Shown piece after piece: positions 1 through 9,380 of a DNA stretch of 64,000 bases. The notes beneath the pieces were generated by a model, which made no database searches, had not been told where the DNA came from, and was given only the letters and a program-made list of their open reading frames with translations. The position numbers and the translations under genes were made by a program. How positions within the stretch are numbered: the first letter of the stretch is position 1; the number at the start of each line of letters is the position of its first letter. The stretch covers positions 1,302,001 through 1,366,000 of the forward strand of contig MBPM02000002.1 of NCBI GenBank assembly GCA_001695595.3, written 5' to 3'. The DNA comes from Plasmopara viticola. Taxonomy: Eukaryota > Oomycota > Peronosporomycetes > Peronosporales > Peronosporaceae.

Positions 1-2922
1 GTTAACTTTTCTGAGCGTTTCGATGCTTCACATATTGTCATGGACATTTTTGCGGGTGTCATTTTGATTCTTTGCATCGTCTTTTCCTTTCTAGCGCTGA
101 TGTCGTTCGCCGACTTTTTAAGGTTTCATTTGGACCACATTGAAGAGGTAGTGGCAGACGACGAAGCGCTACATCATCATCTTCATCCACACCGACACGA
201 CGTGGCGCAGCACATGCGGCGTGCGCACATAGAAGACAACAACCATGTGGACGGCGTTATTGAGAACGAGCAAGCTGAGCGGCAATTGCGTCCTCTGTTG
301 GAAGCGCCTAGGAGATTGGGCAACTTGGACGATAATGTCGAGTCTGATGAATCGTCGGACGAAGAGGAATGGGTCGATCCGAACCGAATTGAACCATTTG
401 CTGATGCTTTGATTCAGCAGCAAGACATTGGATTATTACAGCGTGTTGAAGACGCTGATCCTGTTCTACAGCCACAGCATGAACTGCGACAGCGGCGGCC
501 ATTGCGTGAGGTGGAAGACGAACGTGGAAGACCTGCCATTGAACCGCCAAGAGCTGCACGTCAACGTGTTGATCCACCGGCAAACATGAATCAGCGCGAG
601 TGGGAGGACGATTTCGAGCACATGGAAATTAATATTGCTATGGATGAGTTGCTGGGTTTACGTGGCGATTTAATAGTGCTGTTTCGTAACGTGTCGTGGT
701 TACTGGCATTTAACGGTGCGTATCTTGGCTTGTTTGCATTCATACCGTACACACTTGGAAGTACGTTGTTGTCGGCTGGCGCTCGGATCGCTACCTCGTT
801 ACCAGTAACTTCATCGGCGTATTCAGTGCTTGTAACTCTTGAGTCTATTCCAGAGCAGGACTTGTCGACTGGCGCATTTTTTGTGAAGATGTTGCTGCAA
901 TCTATAGAAATAGCAAAAGAACAGGGTGACTGCTTGCAACTTGTCGACATTTGCACGTGTGCGATGGGCTACTTGTCGATATGTATGACAATTGTCTTAT
1001 GGAGATTCATGGTTCGCACTGCGTCGTCGTATATTCATCGTCCACTCATGGACGGACTTCTGTGGGCTTTGCGTTGTCTGACGGCTATTGTGAAGGTCTC
1101 GACGCTGCTATTACTCAAAATGGTGATTGTTCCGATCCTGTTGGGTTTGTGTATTGACTTTGCTTCTCTTCGCTTGTTCATGGCAACTGCCCAAGATCGC
1201 ATTGCTTTTTGCATGCAAAACATAATATGCGCTTTGATGGTGCACTGGGTATTAGGCATTACCTTTATGCTCTTTGTTACGGTCTCTGTCTTGCAGACGC
1301 GTGAAGTTGCGCATCCGGAAGTATTGGCTAAGCTGATCCGACCACAGGAAGATCATCCGGATTTATTACGTACGCTACTTAGTGAAAGCTGCATGAAGCA
1401 CGCTCGTCGGATGATTTTATCACTTGTAATCTACGCCGCGCTATTGCTGGTCCTCGTACATATCCCTGTGCGTATTGCGGGTCATTTGGCGCCTTCGTAT
1501 TTCCCATTGACACTTCGCTTCCAGCACTACAGTCCAGAGATTCAAGTGCCCTTGGAACTTCTTGTTGTGCACCTTGTTGTGCTGAGTGTGTTGGAGCACG
1601 CAAAGAATGACATTGGCAAGATTCAACATGTCGGAATGGTATTTGCAAGCAAGTGGCTGGGTCTCACTGAGTACTTACTACCTCAAACAACATTGGAAAT
1701 TGATGTTAACGGCCAGCGTCAGTCTAATGTTGTTATCTTGCCCCCACCTCCTCTCCACTTTCACCCTCGCGCGCAACTTCCTCCAAAGGAACTACGCGCT
1801 CAGGGCAATCGGTATCTTCCGTGGCCTGAGGATGGAGTTGACGATCCTCAGCTGCTTGAATACCCATTACTTCCTAGAGTACGACCATCATATTTGTGGC
1901 TTCGACTTGCAGGACTTGCTGTTTTTACTTGGGCAGTTTGTATCGTGATCATTGGAACGTTTCTCTTCGGTTCATTCTTTGTGGGTAGGATCTGTATGGG
2001 CCCGTTCGAGCGTGTGTCCGGCATCAGCCACGACCCGCTTGTGATGGCGACTGGTGTACAGATTGTTTGGTACTTTGTGAATAGTGTGCACGCGTTTAAC
2101 ATTTTGGTGCTTCCAGAGAACCGTGTGGACCCGGTTTTGATAGAGCGTGGGTATACTGTCCGAAACAGATCACCAGGAAACGCAATTTTTTGTGCTGTGG
2201 GCTGGGCGTTTGTCTGCCCGTATCTTTTGGGCCAGCTGATGTCTGCCTGCGTTGCCAGCGCAAACACTACGTCGCTGGAGAGTTTTCTAAATGGCTACTT
2301 GGTGCTTAATCTATTCACGTGGTTGGTGTGCTGCCTACGACCGAAGCGTGCGAACCGACGTCGTAACTTGCGGCGAGCAGTGCCTGAAGCGTTTGAAAAT
2401 GATGAGATGGACGTAGACAACGAAGATGAATTTTTTAACGACGATCGAGAGGATGAAGAGCTGGAAGAAGAGGAAGAAGAACGATTACGGCATGAGGAGG
2501 GTGTTGTGGGTGTTGCTCCTGAGTCAATGGGCTTAGTTGCCTCAATTCGGAGGGTGTTTTATCAAGTTCAGTTTAATGTGACTGTGCATGAAAACGTGGG
2601 TGTTCGACTTCGTCGGGATAACATTCGTGATAAGTGCTTTGACGTTAAATTTTTTCGACAAAATGTGTTGCAGCCCATTGCAGGGTTTCTTGTAGGAATG
2701 CTCGTGGTACCATGGCTGTTATCGAATTTGCTTTTTGTGGTCTTCTCTGGAGCAACAAGTTTTGAAGAAACGCTCTTCGCGATATGCGCATTTTGGGTTG
2801 GTACAGCGTTCGTGCTGGTGCGCTCGCACTCTCAGGTGACTCGATGGCTGTCGAATCTGAGCGAGTCGATCCGTAATGAACGCTACCTGATTGGCCGGCA
2901 GCTGCAGGACATGACACGATAA
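1..2922 (+). CDS. DOA10: Doa10/MARCH6-family ER membrane E3 ubiquitin ligase, 5'-truncated by the window edge
   Basis: Polytopic RING-variant ubiquitin ligase of the ER and inner nuclear membrane that marks misfolded proteins for degradation (ERAD). The frame is open from base 1, before the first ATG at 40, so the true start and the N-terminal RINGv zinc finger lie outside the window. What is here (about 973 residues) starts within the first membrane segment, then has an acidic, His-rich loop (about residues 33-200 of the stretch starting at base 40), then about a dozen hydrophobic segments. The conserved TEB4-Doa10 core is clear: a segment with GLCIDFASLRLF, then HWVLGITFML, then the RE.A.PEVL...DHPDLL pattern and FPLTLRF. 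A second acidic stretch lies near residues 800-830. Single exon here, TAA stop at 2920. Family assignment is strong; catalytic competence cannot be judged without the RING. Confidence 0.9.
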   Translation, partial: VNFSERFDASHIVMDIFAGVILILCIVFSFLALMSFADFLRFHLDHIEEVVADDEALHHHLHPHRHDVAQHMRRAHIEDNNHVDGVIENEQAERQLRPLLEAPRRLGNLDDNVESDESSDEEEWVDPNRIEPFADALIQQQDIGLLQRVEDADPVLQPQHELRQRRPLREVEDERGRPAIEPPRAARQRVDPPANMNQREWEDDFEHMEINIAMDELLGLRGDLIVLFRNVSWLLAFNGAYLGLFAFIPYTLGSTLLSAGARIATSLPVTSSAYSVLVTLESIPEQDLSTGAFFVKMLLQSIEIAKEQGDCLQLVDICTCAMGYLSICMTIVLWRFMVRTASSYIHRPLMDGLLWALRCLTAIVKVSTLLLLKMVIVPILLGLCIDFASLRLFMATAQDRIAFCMQNIICALMVHWVLGITFMLFVTVSVLQTREVAHPEVLAKLIRPQEDHPDLLRTLLSESCMKHARRMILSLVIYAALLLVLVHIPVRIAGHLAPSYFPLTLRFQHYSPEIQVPLELLVVHLVVLSVLEHAKNDIGKIQHVGMVFASKWLGLTEYLLPQTTLEIDVNGQRQSNVVILPPPPLHFHPRAQLPPKELRAQGNRYLPWPEDGVDDPQLLEYPLLPRVRPSYLWLRLAGLAVFTWAVCIVIIGTFLFGSFFVGRICMGPFERVSGISHDPLVMATGVQIVWYFVNSVHAFNILVLPENRVDPVLIERGYTVRNRSPGNAIFCAVGWAFVCPYLLGQLMSACVASANTTSLESFLNGYLVLNLFTWLVCCLRPKRANRRRNLRRAVPEAFENDEMDVDNEDEFFNDDREDEELEEEEEERLRHEEGVVGVAPESMGLVASIRRVFYQVQFNVTVHENVGVRLRRDNIRDKCFDVKFFRQNVLQPIAGFLVGMLVVPWLLSNLLFVVFSGATSFEETLFAICAFWVGTAFVLVRSHSQVTRWLSNLSESIRNERYLIGRQLQDMTR

Positions 2923-2951
2923 AGTGCTTATTTGCGACGAGATGACCTTAT

Positions 2952-3011
2952 TGAGGCAGCAGCAATGACTTCGATCGCCCATGAGGCAGCAGCAACGACT
3001 TTAATTGTCCA
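2952..3011. repeat. Two 30-bp tandem units after the Doa10 stop
   Basis: Two adjacent 30-base units (2952-2981 and 2982-3011), both starting TGAGGCAGCAGCAA, with a fragment of a third (TTTGGCAGTAG) following. They lie about 30 bases past the Doa10 stop, so probably in its 3' UTR. The second half of each unit has diverged. Confidence 0.6.
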
Positions 3012-3139
3012 TTTGGCAGTAGAATTCGAGCTCTAAAATCGGTTAGATGAGTCTGCGGCTAACCACGTTACGTGCGTTGTTAACAAAATAGAAGTGTGAC
3101 ACTGACGTGGATAATCACATCAAATTTATTTTCTTGCTG

Positions 3140-3382
3140 CTACATGTATGCAATTTTGATGTTGCAGATTACTTCCAAAGAAAACTTTTGTTTATAGGTA
3201 ATGACCTCGTTCAACGTAAAAGTTTGCTTGCCAGTTTTCGATTGAACAAACTGTACAATTGCAGCGAGGACACGCATAGGGGATGACGGCGATTGAGTGC
3301 TGCAACTTGTAGTAGTAAATACAATAGATGATGAGTTGAAAGTGTGCCTTGTGTTTGTGAGAGCAAAGCTCCTTTCGGCCAT
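3140..3382 (-). pseudogene. Small ORF, possible fragment of a TFIIE-beta-like winged-helix gene
   Basis: ATG at 3382, stop at 3140, 80 codons. Residues 36-60 (PMRVLAAIVQFVQSKTGK, then FTLNEV) resemble the first helices of the TFIIE-beta core winged helix, a helix followed by a short 'TL-E' turn. After LNE the frame meets GTCATT, a possible donor, but no continuing winged-helix sequence is seen between here and the Doa10 stop. I therefore read it as a 5' fragment or a chance ORF. The rest of the 2923-3834 interval shows nothing recognisable. Confidence 0.25.
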
Positions 3383-3834
3383 TCTAACAGCGATTATATT
3401 TTACGAGGCAGATAGGTAAAAGCGTGGTTTAGGTATTCTATCAGGAAAGACGCTTCTTACTTGTCATACTTCACTTGCGAGACTTAAGCTGAGGAATGCG
3501 TGAATCGTGGATTCGCGTGTCCATTGCGAGTGGTAAAAAGTGTTGCCACGATAAGCGTGTCTAGAATCACGTCATTTTAAAGGATGTTCTTTTGGAGATC
3601 AGAAATTTTATCATTGAATTTGTCAATGCAGCCAATCAGAAGCCAAGAGATAGTATTGAGCCCATCAATAATGCAAGTATGTAACTATCGAATTTGCTGC
3701 AAACGTAACAATTAGAGAATTTCATTATTTTTGAAAAATGAAGGCCACCCCATTAATGCAATTCCTTATCAATTTCCACTCATTATGCGCATAAATCGTC
3801 GGCATCTTATCCATCCACGCTGGCCGTTCAAGAC

Positions 3835-5301
3835 CTAGCAAACGCCATGCGTCGTAAGGCCAGACTTTTGGTGCTTGAGGTTGGATTGAAGCGCGAACAC
3901 AATGTCCTTAAAGCGCTTTTTCTCGGCCTTGGGTGACGATAAAGCCGTGTCGATCAAGACGTGGTGTTTCTCCAAAGCCTCGATGGCATTCATAATGTCC
4001 TGAACCAACATATTGACCATGTGGGACGAAAAGTTCTGCTTCACAACCACACGCATGATTGCGAGCGACTCGGCACCACTGGAGCACGTGTACGCCGGAA
4101 CAATCCAGCCACGACTTTTAAGTTTGTCTTGAATGTCAAAGCACGTGTAGCGCGATGAGTCAATCAACGCAAATGCCACAAGTGGCATGTGTTGCTTGTC
4201 CACAATGCGAAAGTGACCCGTTGCCACAAGCGCGCCACGCAACAATTGTGCGTTTCCCATGCTGGCTTCCATGATACGACGGTAACCATCAAAGCCGAAC
4301 CGCAGCATGTTGTAGTATTGAGCTACCACATTGCCGGCACCTTTGGAGAAGTTGAGCGTAAACGACGCCTGATCTCCACCCAAGTAGTTGACGTGGAACA
4401 CAAGGTCCTCTGGAAGATCTTCCGGCTCGCGCCACAAAGCCCAGCCCATGCCAGCGTATACAAGGCCAAATTTGTGGCCACTGACGTTAATACTCTTCAC
4501 ATTCGGTAGACGAAAGTCCCACTCGAGTTCCGGATTAAGAAAGGGAGCAATAAAGCCACCGCTGGCTGCATCCACGTGCAACGGGATGCTCCAATTATTC
4601 TCCTCATTCACTTCAACTAGCATGTCGTGGATACCTTTAATGTCCTCGTACTCCCCGTTGAACGTGCTGCCTAGAATGGCACCGACACCAATCGTGTTCT
4701 CGTCAAGCAAAGCGCGAGCACGGTCCGGCGTAAGCACAAGGCAGTCTGGAGACACGTCGGCCTCGCGGATGTCGATTTCAAAATACTTACACATTTTGTG
4801 CCAGCATACTTGAACGTTCGATCCAAAGACCATATTGGGCTTGTCGTACGGCAGACCGGCGGCAATGCGGCGGTCCTTCCATTTGCGTTTCAATGCTAAA
4901 CCAGCCAGCATAATGGCCTCGGATGAGCCGATGCAGCCCGTGCCCGTCGCCTTTTCCCCCGGTCCCAGCGGCGCGTGATAAAGATTCGCTAGCATAGTCA
5001 CGCAGCGGTTGTGAATCTCCGCCGTTTGTGGATACTGGTCCAAGTCAATGTAATTCTTGCGTAGACCCTCCACCATAAGGTCTTCTGCCTCAGGCTCCAT
5101 GTAGGTCGTTACAAAGGACGCGAGGTTCATCTTTGGATTGCCATCCAACGCCAGCTCGTCCTTAATGAGTTGGTGAGCCACGCGTGCAGGAACCGAGTTC
5201 TGTGGAAGCACGTCCAGTGGCAAGCTGGCACACATGAGGGGGTGACCATACACGGTCTCCGTGCCGGCGTCACCAGAATACTTGCGCGAAGTCACTTGCA
5301 T
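3835..5301 (-). CDS. GAD: Glutamate decarboxylase (PLP-dependent)
   Basis: Converts L-glutamate to GABA plus CO2 (EC 4.1.1.15), the entry step of the GABA shunt; cytosolic. The 488 residues match the usual length of group II GADs (about 465-500). Visible signatures: TGTGCIGSSEA (residues 120-130), the PLP-contacting HVDAASGGF (242-250), and NVSGHKFGLVYAG around residues 272-284, in which Lys277 is the expected PLP Schiff-base lysine. The N-terminal PLDVLPQNSVPARVAHQLIK block is also typical. The frame is uninterrupted with no intron; the start is the first ATG (5301). The C-terminus has no tryptophan-rich calmodulin-binding tail of the plant kind. It lies head-to-tail with MPP10 (stop 5613), leaving about 310 bases for its promoter, in which I see no distinct motif. 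Confidence 0.95.
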   Translation of the reverse strand: MQVTSRKYSGDAGTETVYGHPLMCASLPLDVLPQNSVPARVAHQLIKDELALDGNPKMNLASFVTTYMEPEAEDLMVEGLRKNYIDLDQYPQTAEIHNRCVTMLANLYHAPLGPGEKATGTGCIGSSEAIMLAGLALKRKWKDRRIAAGLPYDKPNMVFGSNVQVCWHKMCKYFEIDIREADVSPDCLVLTPDRARALLDENTIGVGAILGSTFNGEYEDIKGIHDMLVEVNEENNWSIPLHVDAASGGFIAPFLNPELEWDFRLPNVKSINVSGHKFGLVYAGMGWALWREPEDLPEDLVFHVNYLGGDQASFTLNFSKGAGNVVAQYYNMLRFGFDGYRRIMEASMGNAQLLRGALVATGHFRIVDKQHMPLVAFALIDSSRYTCFDIQDKLKSRGWIVPAYTCSSGAESLAIMRVVVKQNFSSHMVNMLVQDIMNAIEALEKHHVLIDTALSSPKAEKKRFKDIVFALQSNLKHQKSGLTTHGVC

Positions 5302-5612
5302 GGGTCGAACACTTACGCTTAAGCCAGCGAATATGAGAGTGAGGTTCGATCTTGATCATGGCTGTCAAGATCGTACTTAATCCGTCTCCATACAAATTTG
5401 AAATAAGCTTAGGTGTAAACTTTTGATTCGACAAATCAGGTCGGGATGGTGAGAGCTAAAGAGACCACTCTACCATTGCGTTCGGCCGTGGCTTACAACG
5501 TGGGTGGGTGCTAAAGTGACGAGACACAAAGGCGCCACTACTTCAACCCTTTTACACACAAGAACGTACGACACCTTTGCACAAACCCCATTCTATTCAA
5601 TGTAACTTGTCC

Positions 5613-7519
5613 CTATTTGATGCTGCTCCTTGTATTTCTGATTTTGTGTTGCACCTCATCCTGCAAGAGAAAAAATACTGGTTAATGACTTAAAGCAGTA
5701 CATTCATAAGTAGACACGCGTTCCATACCTGCAAGCGCGTGAAAAATTCCTTCGAGTTGGAAAACTGTTTGGAGGAGCCGTCAATCTCTTTGCCCATCGT
5801 AATGTTCTTGGCACCCGCAATGCTCTCAAGCATCTTTTTCTTCTCATACTTGTTGCCTAGACCTGGATTGAGCTTGGCCACCAAACGCTCGTCAAACACA
5901 CGCTGGCGCTTCTCCTTCCGTCGTGCGTGCTTCTTGGCATTACGCAATGCCTTGCGCTCCATCTGCGTCATTTCGTCTTTGGATTGCAGCACTGCGTGAC
6001 CACGTTTGCGCTTCTTTTCATACACTTCTTCGGGTGCCTTGAGGTTTGCATCGCTCACACCTATGGGCACAACCTCTTCCATTGCAATCGCCGGTACTGC
6101 AGGCTTGACCTGCAACTCCTTAACGGCAGGTTTGGGCGTAAAGTGGTAGTTTGATAACGCGTCAAGCTTCCAGCATAGGCTTTTAAACATAACTTCTATC
6201 TCCTCCTGGTCCTGCTTCGACTCGTCATCCGCCTCGAAGCCCATGGCCGTCTTCATGTACTCCTTCTCGTAAATCTCGCCCAGACCTTCTTTTGACTTTT
6301 CCATTGATACATCCTCCAATTTGTTCTTTTGGTCTTCCTCGTTGCCAGCAAATTTACGAATCACATCGTCGTAATCATCTTCCAGAATCCGTTTCTTGAT
6401 CATTTCCTCCACTGCAATCGACACTTCTTCCGTAATGACTGGAGCGGCCTTCACAGGTCGGTCGTAATCTAGCACTGCCTCAAGCAAACTATTTTCCGGA
6501 CGTGCGGTCGAACGCACTTCACCTTTCAATAGCCATGGCTTCTCACTGACAGCTTCTTGTTCCAATTCTTTGATTTCTTTCTCCAAGCGCTGGCGCTGGC
6601 GCTGGTGCGATGACCTGATGCCACGCTCGGCTAGCTCCTCGTCATCAACCTTATCCTTCCCGTCAAGCTTTGCACATTTAACAGCCGAATTTTCTTCGTC
6701 GTCGCCATTGCCATCGTGCACATCAACGTCATTAAGCTCTTCCTCCTCTTCGTCGCCATCTTCTCCACTCTCATCGTCAAAAAAATCCTCATATTTCATA
6801 GCCTCTGTATTTTCGGCATCTGAGTCGTCTACCTGTTTGGAATCCTCCTCATCTTCACCACTTCCATCGTCCGTATCAATCTCATCAGCTTCCACGTCTC
6901 CATCGTCTTCGTCATCTTCTGCTGCCTTGTCCATTTCGTCCCAGTCAAAGAAACCATCCTCTGCAACATCGCGAGGCTTCTTTCTCTTTTTCTTTTTTAC
7001 CGTTTCGACCTCGTTCCCGTCATCCGAATCATCGACAGAGTCATTATCCAACTTCTTATCGCCTTCTCCACCATTATCACTGACGTCGCTACTTTTCTTC
7101 TCAACCTCATTTGTCTTTGCTTCTTTTCCTTTCTCACTCTTCACTACCAGCTTATCTGATGGGAACAAAAGTATGTCGTCCGGATTCTTGTGAAATGTAC
7201 GAATACGCTGCGTCATCTCCGTCACCAATGGGTCGTTCAGCAAGCGGAGCTGTTCCCAGATCTGATCAGCGTCAAATCCGTCCACATAAAGCTCTTCAAG
7301 TGGATCGGCTCTACTTTGTTTGCTCTGAAACTTGGACGTGCAGTCGTATGCATGCTTGGCAAAGACCTTAATTTCATTGGCAACTTGTTCTGATGGCGTG
7401 AAAAAAACCTGCAAGCACCCGATTGAGATCTATCACTCTTAGCGTAGTGATATAGACAAACGCACCTCGGGCATACTCATCACTTTTTTGCGAAAGCTGC
7501 CAATAACAGACGCGTCCAT
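5613..7519 (-). CDS. MPP10: U3 snoRNP / SSU processome protein MPP10, three exons
   Basis: Nucleolar component of the U3 snoRNP that with IMP3 and IMP4 supports 18S pre-rRNA cleavage. Exons: 7466-7519 (ATG at 7519, MDASVIGSFRKK...), 5729-7408, 5613-5660; introns of 57 nt (donor GTGCGT, acceptor TTGCAG) and 68 nt (donor GTATGG, acceptor CTTGCAG), both phase 0. Product about 593 residues. Family signs: DGFD.DQIWEQL near the N-terminus, a long acidic D/E/S region in the first half, NYHFTPKP, and a C-terminus reading ...EFFTRLQ joined to DEVQHKIRN from the last exon, which matches the family's conserved 'FF..LQDEV' end. Reading straight through the last donor gives a false end at 5690; the exon-3 join restores the family tail. 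Strong family match; exon ends are inferred. Confidence 0.92.
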
Positions 7520-8041
7520 AGTCGTCTCAAGCTTGCAGCGTTGCTACTCCAGTCAAAAGTGAAATTGAGATAATGTGTGCCACATACATTTTTGACGACA
7601 AGGATGCGTATAAGATAAAGAAGATGCTACAGCGCTTGGAAAAGGTTGGGTTAACGCCCTCCTTTCAAGCGCGGGGGCTAAATGCTAGCGCGCTTCGGGC
7701 AGGTGCTCTCGGGCATCTGCAGGTCTCTAACGAGTCTCACCCTCGACGCGACGGTCTCCAGCACCGGGCGCCACCTGGGCTCTTGCCAAGTCAGAGCTTA
7801 GCAAAATAATGGAAGACCCTCACGATCTCGGTGCTGGCTGCACTGCCCGCCGAACGAGACCCGATGTATACGGACACCACTCTATGCCGTGGACTAGCCA
7901 GACTGAGCCTAGCACGTGCATAACTTGGCAACGCGATAACGTAATACATTACATTACAAGATGCTACAGACCTTCATAGCAGACACGTATCAGTCGCACC
8001 ACTGTCACGATTAATTCTTCTTATTATTCTTTCAAAGTCTA
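7520..8041. other. Intergenic interval with one short unsupported ORF
   Basis: Separates the MPP10 start from the SWIB gene's stop. A plus-strand ATG ORF at 7573-7809 (78 codons, starting MCATYIFDDKDAYKIKKMLQ) has a plausible-looking first 35 residues, then becomes Arg/Pro/Ala-rich as the DNA turns GC-rich (about 7670-7830). It could be a truncated first exon or a repeat fragment; I could not connect it to a continuing exon or a family. Confidence 0.25.
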
Positions 8042-9163
8042 CTATTTGGCCTTGTCTTCATCGCTGGACAGTCCGTTCCGCGGGATCTCGGCCCAGCCGC
8101 CTGGAGGTACGTCGCCAATCTTGCGTGCATGTCGTTTAATGAATTTGTTCATTGAAAACATCGTAAACGAGTCTCTTTGAAAGACTTGTTTCATTCTATC
8201 GTCCAGCAGTATCGTGCGCTTGTCATTTGGATCCTGCAAATCGTGTTCATGAATGTATGCCCATAGCGCTTTCACAATTTGAGGACGTGCCATGCGGTCA
8301 CTACCAAGTAGCGAGGCCAGTTCGGGTGACAAAGCCAATTCCGTATTGAATGCATTTTTCTTCTTAGGCTTGCTGTCATCGTCTTCGTCATTCGCCAACG
8401 GCGAGACTTTTTTTCGCTTAACGGGTTTTTTCTTTGGCGCCTTTGTCTTGGTGTCTTCGTCACTCGATATACCGTCACGCGGGATCTGACTCCATCCACC
8501 AGGCGGCAAGTCGCTAGGTTTGCGCACATGGCGCTTGACAAACTTGTTCATACTGAACATGGTAAACGAGTCGCGCTGGAAAACATTACGCAGCGGGTCG
8601 TCCAAGATGATATTCTTCTTGTTGTTGGGATCCTGCAGATTGTGCTCGCGGATGTAGGCCCAGAGCGCTTTGACAAGCTGCGGCCGGGCCATCGTCTCCG
8701 CTCCCACAACCTGTGCAAGCTCTGGGGATAAACTCAGCTCTGCATTAAAGCCTCCGCCAACAGCTCTCTTGCCACATTGACCCTCTGTCTTCCGCTTGCG
8801 CTTCTTAACTGTCGCCTTCTTCTTGGTAATTGCTGCCTTCTTGCGAGGCGTGCGCTCTTCTTGCTCATCGTCTTCGTCTTCTCCACTCGGTTCTGGATCG
8901 TTCTCAGCCTCATCCTCATCGACCTGTTGCTGCTCAATAACATCAAGAATCGTGGTATTAATGACGTCCTTGTAACTCGACAGATCCGAGTGGAATCGCG
9001 TCTCGAGCTGCTTCCGAATCATCCGGCGCGAGAGCTTTTCCAAGTCCGCGTCCTTCAGAATGAGGCGGATTGCTTCAGTGAGCTCCTTCACATCCACAGC
9101 GGGAGCCATCGGCTTCTGGTCCGGCCCTGAAAGGTCCGATCCGAGCCCCATGCCATCACTCAT
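8042..9163 (-). CDS. DEK_C plus tandem SWIB/MDM2 domain protein
   Basis: Probable nuclear chromatin-associated protein of 373 residues. Order: DEK C-terminal-type helical domain (about 24-80, RRMIRKQLETRF...SYKDVI), an acidic stretch (about 80-104), a Lys/Arg-rich stretch (105-133), first SWIB domain (about 138-213), a basic/acidic linker, second SWIB domain (about 270-345). The two SWIB copies are close in sequence; both carry ARPQ.VKALWAYI.EH and FQRDSFTMFSMNKF. SWIB domains occur in SWI/SNF subunits and in small plant and protist proteins. The start is the ATG at 9163; the frame is open further upstream but has no ATG. TAG stop at 8044-8042, no intron. Divergent from the next gene with 217 bases between start codons. 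Confidence 0.88.
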   Translation of the reverse strand: MSDGMGLGSDLSGPDQKPMAPAVDVKELTEAIRLILKDADLEKLSRRMIRKQLETRFHSDLSSYKDVINTTILDVIEQQQVDEDEAENDPEPSGEDEDDEQEERTPRKKAAITKKKATVKKRKRKTEGQCGKRAVGGGFNAELSLSPELAQVVGAETMARPQLVKALWAYIREHNLQDPNNKKNIILDDPLRNVFQRDSFTMFSMNKFVKRHVRKPSDLPPGGWSQIPRDGISSDEDTKTKAPKKKPVKRKKVSPLANDEDDDSKPKKKNAFNTELALSPELASLLGSDRMARPQIVKALWAYIHEHDLQDPNDKRTILLDDRMKQVFQRDSFTMFSMNKFIKRHARKIGDVPPGGWAEIPRNGLSSDEDKAK

Positions 9164-9380
9164 TCTATAAAACCACCCTAAATCGGCAACTATAGAAGTC
9201 AAAGTATGAAAGCGAACTTGCCAATATTGGTACTATTAATTCAGTGAGTGCTTTTCGACTATTTAATATCTTCGAAATAATCGCGCAAATCGTCGCTTCA
9301 AGAGCGGCAGCAAGGACTTCTTGTGATAAACTGATGCTTCGTAATTGATAAACGTCATCTAGCGCCAAAGCTGCTGGTCT
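9164..9380. promoter_or_regulatory. Short shared intergenic region between divergent genes
   Basis: 217 bases between the ATG of the SWIB gene (minus strand) and the ATG of the unidentified gene at 9381 (plus strand). It must hold both promoters and 5' leaders, so is a likely bidirectional promoter. I see no convincing TATA box or canonical oomycete initiator. Confidence 0.4.

Noticed and set aside
5690..5728. MPP10 C-terminus VWNACLLMNVLL
   Set aside because: This is intron read-through after the GTATGG donor; the next exon restores the family-typical DEVQHKI end.
6570..7193. 207-codon Ser-rich plus-strand ORF
   Set aside because: It is the antisense of the acidic D/E-rich region of MPP10, where GAA/GAT codons read as TTC/ATC and serine codons on the other strand.
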